A stretch of DNA of 64,000 nucleotides from an uncultured Clostridia bacterium (GTDB lineage: Bacteria; Bacillota; Clostridia; TANB77; CAG-508). Below the pieces are notes generated by a model that saw only the letters and a program-made list of their open reading frames with translations, searched no databases and had not been told where the DNA came from. Position 1 is the first letter of the stretch; the number at the start of each line of letters is the position of its first letter. The translations under genes were made by a program, and so were the position numbers. Below, in pieces: positions 36,568 through 45,558 of this stretch. Location: contig CAQIBN010000008.1 in NCBI GenBank assembly GCA_948805675.1, forward strand, positions 1 through 64,000. The letters are read 5' to 3'.

Positions 36568-38622
36568 ATGGAACGGAATGAAATACAAGCCTTAGAGGCA
36601 AATTTTAGAGCAAGTAATTTTTTATCTGTTGCACAACTTTTTTTAAATTCTAATGTCGATATAAATAAATTAAAGCAAGAGGATTTAAAAGAAAAAGTTT
36701 TTGGACATTGGGGATGTTGCCCTGGAATTAACTATTGTTATGCACATCTCAATAGGTTAATTAGAAAAACGAAAATAGTGCCTAATATTATTATAGGTAC
36801 AGGACACAGTTCGCCTGCATTAATATCAAACCTTTATATAAATGGAAGTTTAGGAAAAATGTATCCTAGATATAAGTATGGTTTGGAAGGAATGAACAAT
36901 CTTATTAGTGATTTTGGTAAGAATATGATTTTGCAAACTGAAATTTCTCCTCTATTGCCAGAGGTAATATTAGCTGGCGGAGAATTAGGAAATGCAATAT
37001 CTGTTAGTATGGGAACAGTTATCAATAATCCAAAACAAACAACTTTAACAATTGTCGGAGATGGAGAATTTGAAGCTGGAACTACACTTTCTTCTTTATT
37101 ATGTAATCAGTTGATAAATCCTAAAAATGATGGCTTCTTAGTAATTATGATAAATTTAAATGGGTATAAAATGACAAGTAGATCTTTAATAAGTCTAAAT
37201 GAAGATTTTGCAGGACTACTTGAAAGTTTTGGATATGAAGTATTTAATACCTCTATAAATAATCATGAAGAAACTGGGAGAATCTTTGACGAGATTGCAA
37301 ACCGTCAAAAAGAATGGTATGAAGGAGAAAAAACAAAGATTCCTATTGTGATACTGAAATCGCCAAAAGGATTTTCAGCTCCAGAAACGATAGACGGATT
37401 AGCGTTTGTAAATAGCCATCTGAGTCATAAAGTTTCTACACTCAAAATACCAAAAGATATTAAAAATTCTGTAGAAATTATTCAAAAATGGTTGATGAGC
37501 TATAAACCTGAATCATTATTTGTTAATGGAGTACCGAGCAATATGGTTTTAGAAAATATTCCTAAAATCAAAAAAAATAATGTAGAAAAGAATATTAGAA
37601 ATGCAAAAAGAATTAACATTAATAGTTTTCCATCAAACGAAATGAAAGCATTATCAAAATATTTTATAGAATCTACTGATGAAGATTTTTTGATTTTCAG
37701 CCCTGATGAATCTATTTCAAATGGACTAAATGATTTTGTAAACCAATATGGGATACGATATAATGCAGAAATTAATAGTTCTATAAGGGTAAAAGAAAAA
37801 GGAAGAATTGTCGAAATTCTAAATGAAGTGATATGTATAACTATGTTATACGGATACTTGAATAGTGGAGGAGATGGAGTATTTATTACTTATGAAGCTT
37901 TTTCTCCATTAGTTTCTAGTTTCTTATCACAATGTTATAAATTTTATAAGCAACAAAAAGAAGGAAATGTAAAAGAAATACACAATTCTTTAAAAATTAT
38001 TATCACTAGTTTAGGATGGAGAAATACTTACACACACCAAAATCCAGATTTATTGAATACTCTATTAAGTAAAGAATCTGAATATGTTAAAATTTATTTT
38101 CCATCAGAAGCAAAACAAGCAATTCTTTGTTTTGAAGAGATGAAACGAGCTAAAAATTCTATACAAGTGTTATATCTTACTAAAACAGAGGTAAATACCT
38201 ATAGAACAATGGAACAAGCTAAAACAGATGTCAAAAGAGGATATTGGATTAAGAAGTTTAAGAATACAAATAGTTCTAATAAAATCTTATTAATAGCAAT
38301 AGGAGATATTATAACTAATGAATGTTTAAAAGCTTCAGAATTAATATCTGATAGAGATATTGATGTCTTAAGTATAATAAAATCAGATTGTTTACAAGAA
38401 CTAAATATAGATATAAAAAAATATCATAAAGTTCTAGTGTATTGTACTGGATATTGTGATATAATCCGAGGTGAATTATCTAAAATGTTTGATACAACAA
38501 AATGGCTATTTAAAGGTTATAACGATTCTACATATGGTACATATAAAAATGTACTTGAAAGTAATGGAATCGATATGCAAAGTATAACAAGAGATATTAA
38601 GGAGGATTATTATGAACTTTAG
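36568..38622 (+). CDS. Thiamine-diphosphate enzyme of the phosphoketolase family
   Basis: 684 residues, somewhat shorter than the roughly 800 of true phosphoketolases. It has HWGCCPGINYCYAHLNRLI, GTGHSSPALISNLYINGSL, the TPP motif VGDGEFEAGT followed by the N of INLNGYKM, and a transketolase-like pyrimidine and C-terminal domain. Sugar-phosphate cleavage is the family chemistry; the real substrate is unknown. Codon 3 is CGG, read here as an ordinary codon because skipping would cause an early stop. First gene of a three-gene operon; its last 11 bases overlap the next. Confidence 0.78.
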   Translation: MERNEIQALEANFRASNFLSVAQLFLNSNVDINKLKQEDLKEKVFGHWGCCPGINYCYAHLNRLIRKTKIVPNIIIGTGHSSPALISNLYINGSLGKMYPRYKYGLEGMNNLISDFGKNMILQTEISPLLPEVILAGGELGNAISVSMGTVINNPKQTTLTIVGDGEFEAGTTLSSLLCNQLINPKNDGFLVIMINLNGYKMTSRSLISLNEDFAGLLESFGYEVFNTSINNHEETGRIFDEIANRQKEWYEGEKTKIPIVILKSPKGFSAPETIDGLAFVNSHLSHKVSTLKIPKDIKNSVEIIQKWLMSYKPESLFVNGVPSNMVLENIPKIKKNNVEKNIRNAKRININSFPSNEMKALSKYFIESTDEDFLIFSPDESISNGLNDFVNQYGIRYNAEINSSIRVKEKGRIVEILNEVICITMLYGYLNSGGDGVFITYEAFSPLVSSFLSQCYKFYKQQKEGNVKEIHNSLKIIITSLGWRNTYTHQNPDLLNTLLSKESEYVKIYFPSEAKQAILCFEEMKRAKNSIQVLYLTKTEVNTYRTMEQAKTDVKRGYWIKKFKNTNSSNKILLIAIGDIITNECLKASELISDRDIDVLSIIKSDCLQELNIDIKKYHKVLVYCTGYCDIIRGELSKMFDTTKWLFKGYNDSTYGTYKNVLESNGIDMQSITRDIKEDYYEL

Positions 38623-39481
38623 AGGAGAAAAACTATTTGATGCATCTTTTGACAAATTCGCAAAGACCTATGATGATGTTAGACCAAGGTATCCTATCCA
38701 ATTGTACAAAGATATTCAGAGATTTTGTGATATTTCATCTCAGACTAATCTACTTGAGATAGGAACAGGAAGTGGAATTGCAACAGAAGAAATTGCAAAA
38801 CTAAACCCAGAAATTATCACAGTAGAACCAGGAGAAAACTTGGTAGAAGTTGCAAAGCAGAATTTGTCAAAATATCGCAATATTCAATTTATTTGTGATA
38901 CATTTGAAAATTGTGATTTTAAGGAAAGTCAATTTGATATCATTTTATCAGCGACTACTTTTCATTGGTTAGAGAAGGAGAGCAAATACTATGATTGCTA
39001 TAAATATTTAAAAGATAATGGCTTTTTGGTATTATTCTGGAATAGCTTTTGCCGTGAAAACTCGCAGATTATGAAAGAAATTGATGAAGTTTATGCTAGA
39101 AATTTATCTGAGACATATGAAAAAAAATCTGATGTTAACAGAGGTGTTTTAGATAAGGTAATAAAAAGAGAACAAGAATTAATTCAAAGTGAATATTTCT
39201 ACATTTCAGCATTAAAGAGATACAAGACTGAATATCAATATAATGCTGATAGTTACGTAGCTTTGTTAAATACCTATCCTAAAATTATAAAGTTGGAATC
39301 AGAAGTGAGAGATAAGTTTTTAGCAGAAATAAAGGAAGTAATCGTAAAAAATGGAAACAGGATAACAATACCTATTTTAACAAGTTTATATATTTGCAGG
39401 AAAAGGGAGGAATTTACTAATGATTTAGGTTGCCAAAAAGCAAATTTATATTCTTCAGAAAAAATAGACATGAGCTTATAA
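38612..39481 (+). CDS. Class I SAM-dependent methyltransferase
   Basis: 289 residues, Methyltransf_11 type. Motif I is LLEIGTGSGIATEEIAK (about residues 47-63), followed by ITVEPGENLVEVAKQN and the FDIILSATTFHWLE stretch typical of TAM/UbiE-like enzymes. GGAGG within the preceding gene and the 11-nt overlap indicate coupled translation with the TPP enzyme. Confidence 0.88.
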   Translation: MNFRGEKLFDASFDKFAKTYDDVRPRYPIQLYKDIQRFCDISSQTNLLEIGTGSGIATEEIAKLNPEIITVEPGENLVEVAKQNLSKYRNIQFICDTFENCDFKESQFDIILSATTFHWLEKESKYYDCYKYLKDNGFLVLFWNSFCRENSQIMKEIDEVYARNLSETYEKKSDVNRGVLDKVIKREQELIQSEYFYISALKRYKTEYQYNADSYVALLNTYPKIIKLESEVRDKFLAEIKEVIVKNGNRITIPILTSLYICRKREEFTNDLGCQKANLYSSEKIDMSL

Positions 39482-39494
39482 GGAGGAATTTATT

Positions 39495-40595
39495 ATGATT
39501 AAAAACTTTGAAGAATTGATAACTTTGTCGAAAAAATATGGAGTACCAAAAGAAGATATCTTATTTATGGATATGAATTTAAGTGGTCTCAATGCAACAG
39601 ATGATTTAGATCGGGTTAGATTTGCTTTAAAATTAGATATCAATAATGAATTATTTGATTTAGCAAGTAAAAAATCAATTGAGAATTATTACTTTGCTTT
39701 ACCAGTTAAATCAGAGTCTAATTATCAGGTTAATGATAATAGGTTGATGTTTAAAGATGAAATGATTGTAGGTGAAGTTGGAACATTAACAGAAGATTTC
39801 TGTGATTCTTCTTATTCAAGAAGAGGAGGAACAGTATTAAATGTTAATCCAAATGCGCGTACTTCTTGTAGAGGGTGTAAGTTCTGTTATACAGCGTATC
39901 AAACAGCAAGGGACAAGAAAAAGTTGACTGATAGAAAATCACTTGAAGAATTTTTTGATAAATGGTTACTCAGTCATGAACTTTCTGATTTAAGTCATAT
40001 ATTACAAATTGCTATTGTAACAGGCTGTTTTGATTCAGAACAAGATGTAGTGAATTTTTTATTATTATTAAATGATGTACTTAAAAAGTATTCATTTAGA
40101 GGAGAAATATTCTATCTTGGTTCACAAATAACTACAAGAGAATCATTAGAAAAACTTTTGCCTATAAAAAAATTTGGATATTGTATTTCTTTGGAATGCT
40201 TTGAAAATCGAGAATATTTTTTAAGAGATAAAAAAAGAAAATTTACATTAGAAAATATAATTGATACATTAGGCACTGCTAAAGAATTGGGATTCCGAAC
40301 TAATTTTACTTATATCGTAGGATTGGAAGATTTGGAAACCATAAAGAGAAATTTTGAAAAAATGATTCATTATATTAATAGTTTCCCAATTATCAATATT
40401 TTTCAAGAGCATAAATATCATAAAAGAATTAGGCATGAAACCGCAAATAATATGGAATATTATCTGCAAGCTAGGAAAATTATGGAGGAAATATTCTTAC
40501 CGACTGAAATGAGACCTAGACCTTGGGAAGATTATCGTTCTTTATGGTATCTAAAATTTGCAAATGAAGAATTGGATGATATTCGTACACCATAA
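39495..40595 (+). CDS. Radical SAM protein with CX2CX2C cluster motif
   Basis: 366 residues. The cluster motif is SCRGCKFCYTAYQTAR (about residues 128-140), i.e. C-X2-C-X2-C rather than the usual C-X3-C-X2-C. A GxIxGxxE-like IAIVTGCFDSEQD and a SAM-barrel pattern (EIFYLGSQITTRESL, YCISLECFENREYF, NFTYIVGLEDLET) follow. It should cleave SAM to a 5'-deoxyadenosyl radical. Codon 40 is an in-frame CGG that cannot be skipped. Last gene of the operon, with GGAGG upstream and a terminator after it. Confidence 0.85.
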   Translation: MIKNFEELITLSKKYGVPKEDILFMDMNLSGLNATDDLDRVRFALKLDINNELFDLASKKSIENYYFALPVKSESNYQVNDNRLMFKDEMIVGEVGTLTEDFCDSSYSRRGGTVLNVNPNARTSCRGCKFCYTAYQTARDKKKLTDRKSLEEFFDKWLLSHELSDLSHILQIAIVTGCFDSEQDVVNFLLLLNDVLKKYSFRGEIFYLGSQITTRESLEKLLPIKKFGYCISLECFENREYFLRDKKRKFTLENIIDTLGTAKELGFRTNFTYIVGLEDLETIKRNFEKMIHYINSFPIINIFQEHKYHKRIRHETANNMEYYLQARKIMEEIFLPTEMRPRPWEDYRSLWYLKFANEELDDIRTP

Positions 40596-40610
40596 TAATA
40601 GTTAAAACGA

Positions 40611-40652
40611 AACAAACCTAGTATCTTAAATAAGAACTAGGTTTGTTTTGTT
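40611..40652 (+). terminator. Terminator of the TPP-enzyme operon
   Basis: AACAAACCTAGT and ACTAGGTTTGTT arms (12 bp) then TTGTT. Confidence 0.88.
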
Positions 40653-40671
40653 ATCTATAAAAATTATAGTT

Positions 40672-41013
40672 TTACAAGTACATTTCATCTGATTTATTTT
40701 CTAATTCATATTCAATTTGCTTTTCTGGATTAATAAAAGTATTAGTTTCTTTTTGAAAATCTCTAATAAGGTTATCTTCTTCACTAATGGCAAACTTTTT
40801 ACAAACCCAATTTATAAATTTTTCAAGAGTTTCCATAAATTTATTTATAATTTTGTTTAAATAGATATTTTCTTTTAGTAAATTATCATATTTCTTGTTA
40901 AAATTTTGTTCTAATTCTTTAACTTTAATATTATAATCATTTTCAAGTTGCTGTGCTTGTTTATTATAATTTTTTTCTAATTTAATGTATTTGTCAAGTG
41001 AAATTTGGACCAA
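40672..41013 (-). pseudogene. C-terminal fragment of a Pre/Mob-type relaxase (tentative)
   Basis: 113 residues, coiled coil (LEKNYNKQAQQLENDYNIKVKELEQNF) and the tail FINWVCKKFAISEEDNLIRDFQKETNTF, which resembles the C-terminus of MobV/Pre mobilization proteins of clostridial elements. No ribosome site is seen at its start, which lies at the junction with the IS21-like element. I read it as a truncated remnant. Confidence 0.5.
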
Positions 41014-41059
41014 GTTATATTTGAAAAACGGACCACTTTTTCAAAATATAAAAAATTAG

Positions 41060-41803
41060 TTATTTATTCTCTTTCCAAAATAGAGTTTCCTCATATCGAT
41101 GGCTAACATCTCTTGATATATCTAATATATGAGCCTTGTATGCTAATCTGTCAACCATAGCCCCTGTAAGCATTGCATCTTTAAATATCTCCTCCCATCT
41201 ATCAAATGTTAAATTTGTTGTTATTATTATTGAGCCTTTATCATTTCTATTTGATAATAAATTGAATAATATTTCACAACCTTCTTTATCGAATGAAACA
41301 TACCCTAATTCATCTAATATTACTAAATCATATTTTTCGAATTTTCTTTTATATGCATTTAAGGCACTCCTACTTAAGGCTTCTCGTAGTTCTATTATTA
41401 AATTTGGAACAGATACAAATAGCACACTTTTTCCTTCTATACATGCTTTCATTCCTAATCCTATTGCATAATGTGTTTTTCCTGCTCCTGGTGTTCCAAT
41501 TAGAATTATATTTTCTTTTTTGTCTATAAACTCTAATGTTTCAAGTTCATCAAATTCTTTAATAAATTCTGCCTTATACTTTTTTCTGTCAAAATCTTCT
41601 AAATATTTTTTGATAGGGAATTTGGCATATGTTATTCGTTTTTTTACTCCATTTTCTTTCCTTTGGTTTATTTCTTTTTCTAGTAGTTCATCTAAAAATA
41701 TTCCCACATCTTTTTTCGTTTGTCTTGCTTCTTTTATCTCTTCTTCGTAATTTTTAAATATATATGATAATTTTAATATTTTACTATTTTCTTTTATATT
41801 CAT
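41060..41803 (-). CDS. istB: IS21-family helper ATPase IstB
   Basis: 247 residues, DnaA/DnaC-like AAA+ protein. Walker A is GTPGAGKTHYAIGLG, Walker B is YDLVILDELGY, sensor I is SIIITTNLTFDRW, and the arginine finger region is MVDRLAYKAHILDIS. It controls transposase assembly on target DNA. Its ATG overlaps the istA stop as ATGA, the standard IS21 arrangement. This half of the element looks intact. Confidence 0.92.
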   Translation of the reverse strand: MNIKENSKILKLSYIFKNYEEEIKEARQTKKDVGIFLDELLEKEINQRKENGVKKRITYAKFPIKKYLEDFDRKKYKAEFIKEFDELETLEFIDKKENIILIGTPGAGKTHYAIGLGMKACIEGKSVLFVSVPNLIIELREALSRSALNAYKRKFEKYDLVILDELGYVSFDKEGCEILFNLLSNRNDKGSIIITTNLTFDRWEEIFKDAMLTGAMVDRLAYKAHILDISRDVSHRYEETLFWKENK

Positions 41804-42517
41804 TTATTTACCACTCCTATCATTATTTGGTTATACATAGATGTTTGTACTCTTGTTAAATTATTTATATCTTTACTATATTTGGCAATATTAGCTAAAT
41901 TTTCCGAATCACTTATTAGTATTTTTTGAATTTCTTCAGATGATTTTTCTTTATTTTTTTCTATTATATCTATGAATTTCTTTGGATTATTGCTATAATA
42001 TCTATCGTAGATGGATTTTAGTTTTGGATTACTTTTTAAAACATATGAGTTTTTCAAAGCTCCTGGTTTGAAGGTAAGTGTTTTTAAATAATGTCTAATA
42101 TCGGCACTTATCTTCTTAGTTCCATCTACTTTTTTATGCTCACATACAAATTCATTATTTGAGTAAATTAAAATCTTGTTGTAATATATTCTTTAAAAAT
42201 TTCTTTTCTTTCTCAATAAAATTAGCTAATTTTATATCATTTCCTATTTTTACATTTGTTCCTTTTGCTGTTTCATTCTCTTCATTTCTTCTTTGTGCTA
42301 CTTCTGCACAATACTTCCATATTGGTAAGTATGAAGTTTCTAATTCTATTAGTCCTAATTTTATTTCTCTACTTATTGTTGTTCTATGCTTTCCTAATAT
42401 TTCACCTATTTGCGTATAATTTAAATGTTGATCATTATACAATGTTTCAATTTTTATTTTCTTTATACGTTAGTTGTTTAAATTCTCTTTTATTTGTGAT
42501 ATACTTTTCTTGACACA
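41800..42517 (-). pseudogene. istA: Degraded IstA transposase of an IS21-like element
   Basis: The start at 42517 has AGGAGG upstream (MCQEKYITNKREFKQLTYKEN). The frame breaks near 42453. An HTH part follows (NYTQIGEILGKHRTTISREIKLG) to 42155. The last segment, open from about 42180 to the stop at 41800, matches the IstA C-terminus (VCEHKKVDGTKKISADIRHYL, SIYDRYYSNNPKKFIDIIE). The central DDE domain is missing, so about half the gene is deleted. Transposition would need another copy. Confidence 0.72.
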
Positions 42518-42725
42518 TAATTAAAAACCTCCAATGTTTAGTCTCGCAACTAACATTTTATTTGATTTTTAATTATGTGTCTATATTTTTATGTCTACAA
42601 CGTGCATTTAATTATACAATATTTAGTATTCATAGTAAAATATAAGGAAAGACAAAGAAAAATGATTGACATTTTACATAATATATTATATAATGTTTTT
42701 ACAAAAAAATTTGGAAGTGTTCTTT

Positions 42726-43028
42726 ATGGATCAAACAACATGGGTAATTCAGGTATTAGATGATTCAAATAACAGGAGCATTGAATACCAGAATCGGTCC
42801 TGGCTTCGTCAGAATGTAGAAAAGTTACACATTCGTGTTTGCGTAGAAGACTGTGTAGCAAATACTTTTGACATCGCAGAGGAATGGGCAAAAGAAGGCT
42901 CAATTCTTATTCAGGAAGGCAAGAGAATTCAGTTCAAAGCTGATTTCCATCCTGGAAAAGAGGCTTTACTGCTCATTAATCTCAAAGAAGACGGATATTT
43001 GGTATTTCTATACTCCCCAAAGGAATGA
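42726..43028 (+). CDS. Hypothetical protein of foreign composition
   Basis: 100 residues from the ATG at 42726, after GGAAGTG. It is clearly richer in G+C than its surroundings (codons such as CTC, GGC, GCG, CGT), has three Cys (CVEDCVAN) and ends YLVFLYSPKE. No membrane helix, no recognised family. Codon 24 is an in-frame CGG that must be read as a sense codon. It ends 11 nt before a 43-bp-arm hairpin. Probably recently acquired. Confidence 0.55.
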   Translation: MDQTTWVIQVLDDSNNRSIEYQNRSWLRQNVEKLHIRVCVEDCVANTFDIAEEWAKEGSILIQEGKRIQFKADFHPGKEALLLINLKEDGYLVFLYSPKE

Positions 43029-43039
43029 AAAGCGGAGGG

Positions 43040-43135
43040 GCTATGCCCACTGCCAACAACTTAAGAAAAAATAGTGTAATTACTAAAGAAAATAATTACA
43101 CTATTTTTTCTTAAGTTGTTGGCAGTGAGCATAGC
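43040..43135. repeat. 43-bp-arm inverted repeat (element end or strong terminator)
   Basis: Arms 43040-43082 and 43093-43135 match at 42 of 43 positions around a 10-nt loop. In the + RNA, A-runs face U-runs inside the stem. It marks the edge between the foreign-looking gene and resident DNA (HU gene). It may be the right limit of a mobile unit. Confidence 0.8.
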
Positions 43136-43225
43136 TGTGGGTTTATCATTAAAGTTAAAAAAAGGACATAGAACCTTTTCTATATCCTTTTATATGAATT
43201 CATATATCTATATAAATTTCACAAA

Positions 43226-43507
43226 TTATTTTTTCTTATTAACTAAATCTTTTAATGCTTTACCAGCTTTGAATACTGGAGCTTTTGATGCAGGTATTTT
43301 TATTTCTTCTTTAGTTTGTGGGTTTCTTCCTTTTCTAGCTGCTCTTTTTCTTACTTCAAAAGAACCAAATCCAACTAGTTGAACTTTTTCTCCCTTTGCT
43401 AAAGATTCTGTAACAACCTCGATAAAAGCATTTAATGTTGCTTCAGCATCTTTTTTTGTTTCGTTTGTCTTAGCAGCTATTGCCGCGATTAAATCAGATT
43501 TGTTCAT
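43226..43507 (-). CDS. hup: DNA-binding protein HU
   Basis: 93 residues of the HU/IHF family: MNKSDLIAAIAAKTNETKKDAE, the LVGFGSFEVRKRAARKGRNPQT beta-arm with the KGRNPQT signature, and a basic C-terminus. It bends and compacts DNA. GGAGG precedes the ATG. Single gene between the element end and the SpoVB-like flippase. Confidence 0.97.
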   Translation of the reverse strand: MNKSDLIAAIAAKTNETKKDAEATLNAFIEVVTESLAKGEKVQLVGFGSFEVRKRAARKGRNPQTKEEIKIPASKAPVFKAGKALKDLVNKKK

Positions 43508-43661
43508 TATACATTCCTCCTATAGTTTTTCATCTATGTAGATTACTTAATTATCTACTATTATCAATATTCGCCAAAGTTATATAAAATCCTTCTTTTT
43601 TTTCCTTATTTTTCTTCTCAAAGCTTTATCTCTGTAAGTTTTGTTTGTTTTTTATGATTAA

Positions 43662-45329
43662 TTACTGATTTTTAGGTACTTTTTGTAACTTATATAATCC
43701 TATTTTTTCCAAAATAAAATATATCTTTGCCCCAAATGGTATCATACTTATTTCTTCTTTATTAAATATTTTTAGAGATATTATAGCTAAGAAGTATATA
43801 ACTATAGCTACTACAAGTGATATTATTATAGACAATTTTTCTATAATTATTCCAGATAAATAATTATAGACCCAAAAAGAACAAATTCCCATCATTAATG
43901 TTGCTATAATTGGCTTAATTACAAATTTTTTAAAATTCAAATTTAATTTTATATTTTTTCTTAAAATTTTAAATCCTATAAAAAAGGCTATAATATGACA
44001 AATTGTTGTTGCAAAAGCAGCTCCTACAGCTCCACCTATTATACATACCTCTTGTGGTATAGATACTAAAACCAAGTTTAAAATAATTTTTATAACGACT
44101 CCAAAAGATAGTGCAAAAGCTGGTACAAAAGCCTTTCCTATTCCTTGTAAAGCTCCATTTACAGTTTGCTCAAGTGCTGTAAATATTATTGAAATTGCTG
44201 CTATTTGGAATATTGTTTCTCCTGAACTAGCATTTGGAAATAAAAGAGAAAGAATTGGTTTTGCAAAAATTATCATTCCTATTGTACATGGAAGCCCAAT
44301 TAATATTGTTACTAATAAAGAAAAAGATATTCTCTTTTTTCCAGTTTCAATATCATTTCTAGCAATAGAACTTGATAATGCTGGAACTAAAGCTGTAGCA
44401 AATGCTATATTAAATGATAATGGCAATGTTATTAGAGTATCTACTTTACCACTTAATATTCCATATTGTATTTTTGCATCTTGTTCTGATAAATAACGTT
44501 TTAATCCCCTTACAACAGTCATAGAATCCACATTTTTATTAACAGATGTTAATATTGAACTTAAAGACATAGGAATTGATACTAATAATATATTCTTTAA
44601 AATATATCTTACACGATTACATTTATAATTAACAGATGTTTTTACTTCATATGCTATTTCTCTTTTTCTAATTTTATAATACCTATACAAATAAACAAAA
44701 CTTGCAATTGTTGCTAAAGTTGTTGCAAAATTTGCTCCTGCTGCCATTAGTGTAGTATTTATTCCAGAAGTAATTCCAATAGCTTCTACTAAAATCACAC
44801 TAAAAACTGTTTTAAACAATTGCTCTATAGTTTGTGAATTTGCTGTTGCCTTCATTGTTTGCTTTCCATTAAAATATCCTCTTATTACTGAAATTATTGA
44901 AACAAAAAAGATTGATGGAGAAAGCGAAATTAAACTAAGCTCTGCTTCTGGAATTTGCAAAAGCACATTTGCAATATACTTAGCACCAAAAAATAAAATT
45001 AAAGTACCTAAAAAACCAATAAATCCAAATGTTATAAATGATATTTTAAAAATTTTATGAGCTCCTCTATTATCACCTATTGAAGTCCTTTCAGATACTA
45101 ATTTTGCAACTGCATTTGGTACTCCAATTGATGATAAAGTTAAAAGTAATGCATAAATTTGAAAACCTGAACTATATATTGCATTTCCTTCATCTCCAAA
45201 GCCTTGCTTATTTGTTAAATATAATTTATATATTAAACCTAATAATTTTATTAACACCTGCGAAAAAATAAGTGCGATAATCCCCTGCATAAACCCCTCT
45301 TTTTTCATTTTTATCTTTTTGTTTTGCAT
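43662..45329 (-). CDS. SpoVB-like polysaccharide/lipid flippase (MOP superfamily)
   Basis: About 555 residues with 13-14 predicted membrane helices, starting MQNKKIKMKKEGFMQGIIALIFSQVL. The conserved GLIYKLYLTNKQGFGDEGNAIYSSGFQIYALLL and SVNKNVDSMTVVRGL segments fit the SpoVB/stage V sporulation and MurJ-related group that flips lipid-linked precursors. Start 45329 is chosen for GGAGG 5 nt upstream. Role in spore cortex or wall synthesis is inferred. Confidence 0.85.
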   Translation of the reverse strand: MQNKKIKMKKEGFMQGIIALIFSQVLIKLLGLIYKLYLTNKQGFGDEGNAIYSSGFQIYALLLTLSSIGVPNAVAKLVSERTSIGDNRGAHKIFKISFITFGFIGFLGTLILFFGAKYIANVLLQIPEAELSLISLSPSIFFVSIISVIRGYFNGKQTMKATANSQTIEQLFKTVFSVILVEAIGITSGINTTLMAAGANFATTLATIASFVYLYRYYKIRKREIAYEVKTSVNYKCNRVRYILKNILLVSIPMSLSSILTSVNKNVDSMTVVRGLKRYLSEQDAKIQYGILSGKVDTLITLPLSFNIAFATALVPALSSSIARNDIETGKKRISFSLLVTILIGLPCTIGMIIFAKPILSLLFPNASSGETIFQIAAISIIFTALEQTVNGALQGIGKAFVPAFALSFGVVIKIILNLVLVSIPQEVCIIGGAVGAAFATTICHIIAFFIGFKILRKNIKLNLNFKKFVIKPIIATLMMGICSFWVYNYLSGIIIEKLSIIISLVVAIVIYFLAIISLKIFNKEEISMIPFGAKIYFILEKIGLYKLQKVPKNQ

Positions 45330-45558
45330 AAATTCCTCCATTCTCATAATTTTCATACTCTAATAGAGAGTTGTTTAAACCTAATATTTTTCCATTTCTA
45401 TATTTTATTTGCAGTTTATAACTATTATTATATTTTTACTAAAAAAACATCTAAAATCATTAAAATATTATATATCTTTTTTTGCTAAACTACTTGTTTT
45501 TTTGCTAATTTTATAGGATAATATAAATGTATGATTTTAATTGAAAGTGGTGAAAAAT

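Noticed and set aside
32459..43135. Full attL/attR pair for the element at tRNA-Leu
   Set aside because: No second copy of the tRNA 3' end was found between 32.5 kb and the window end, so element limits are not claimed.
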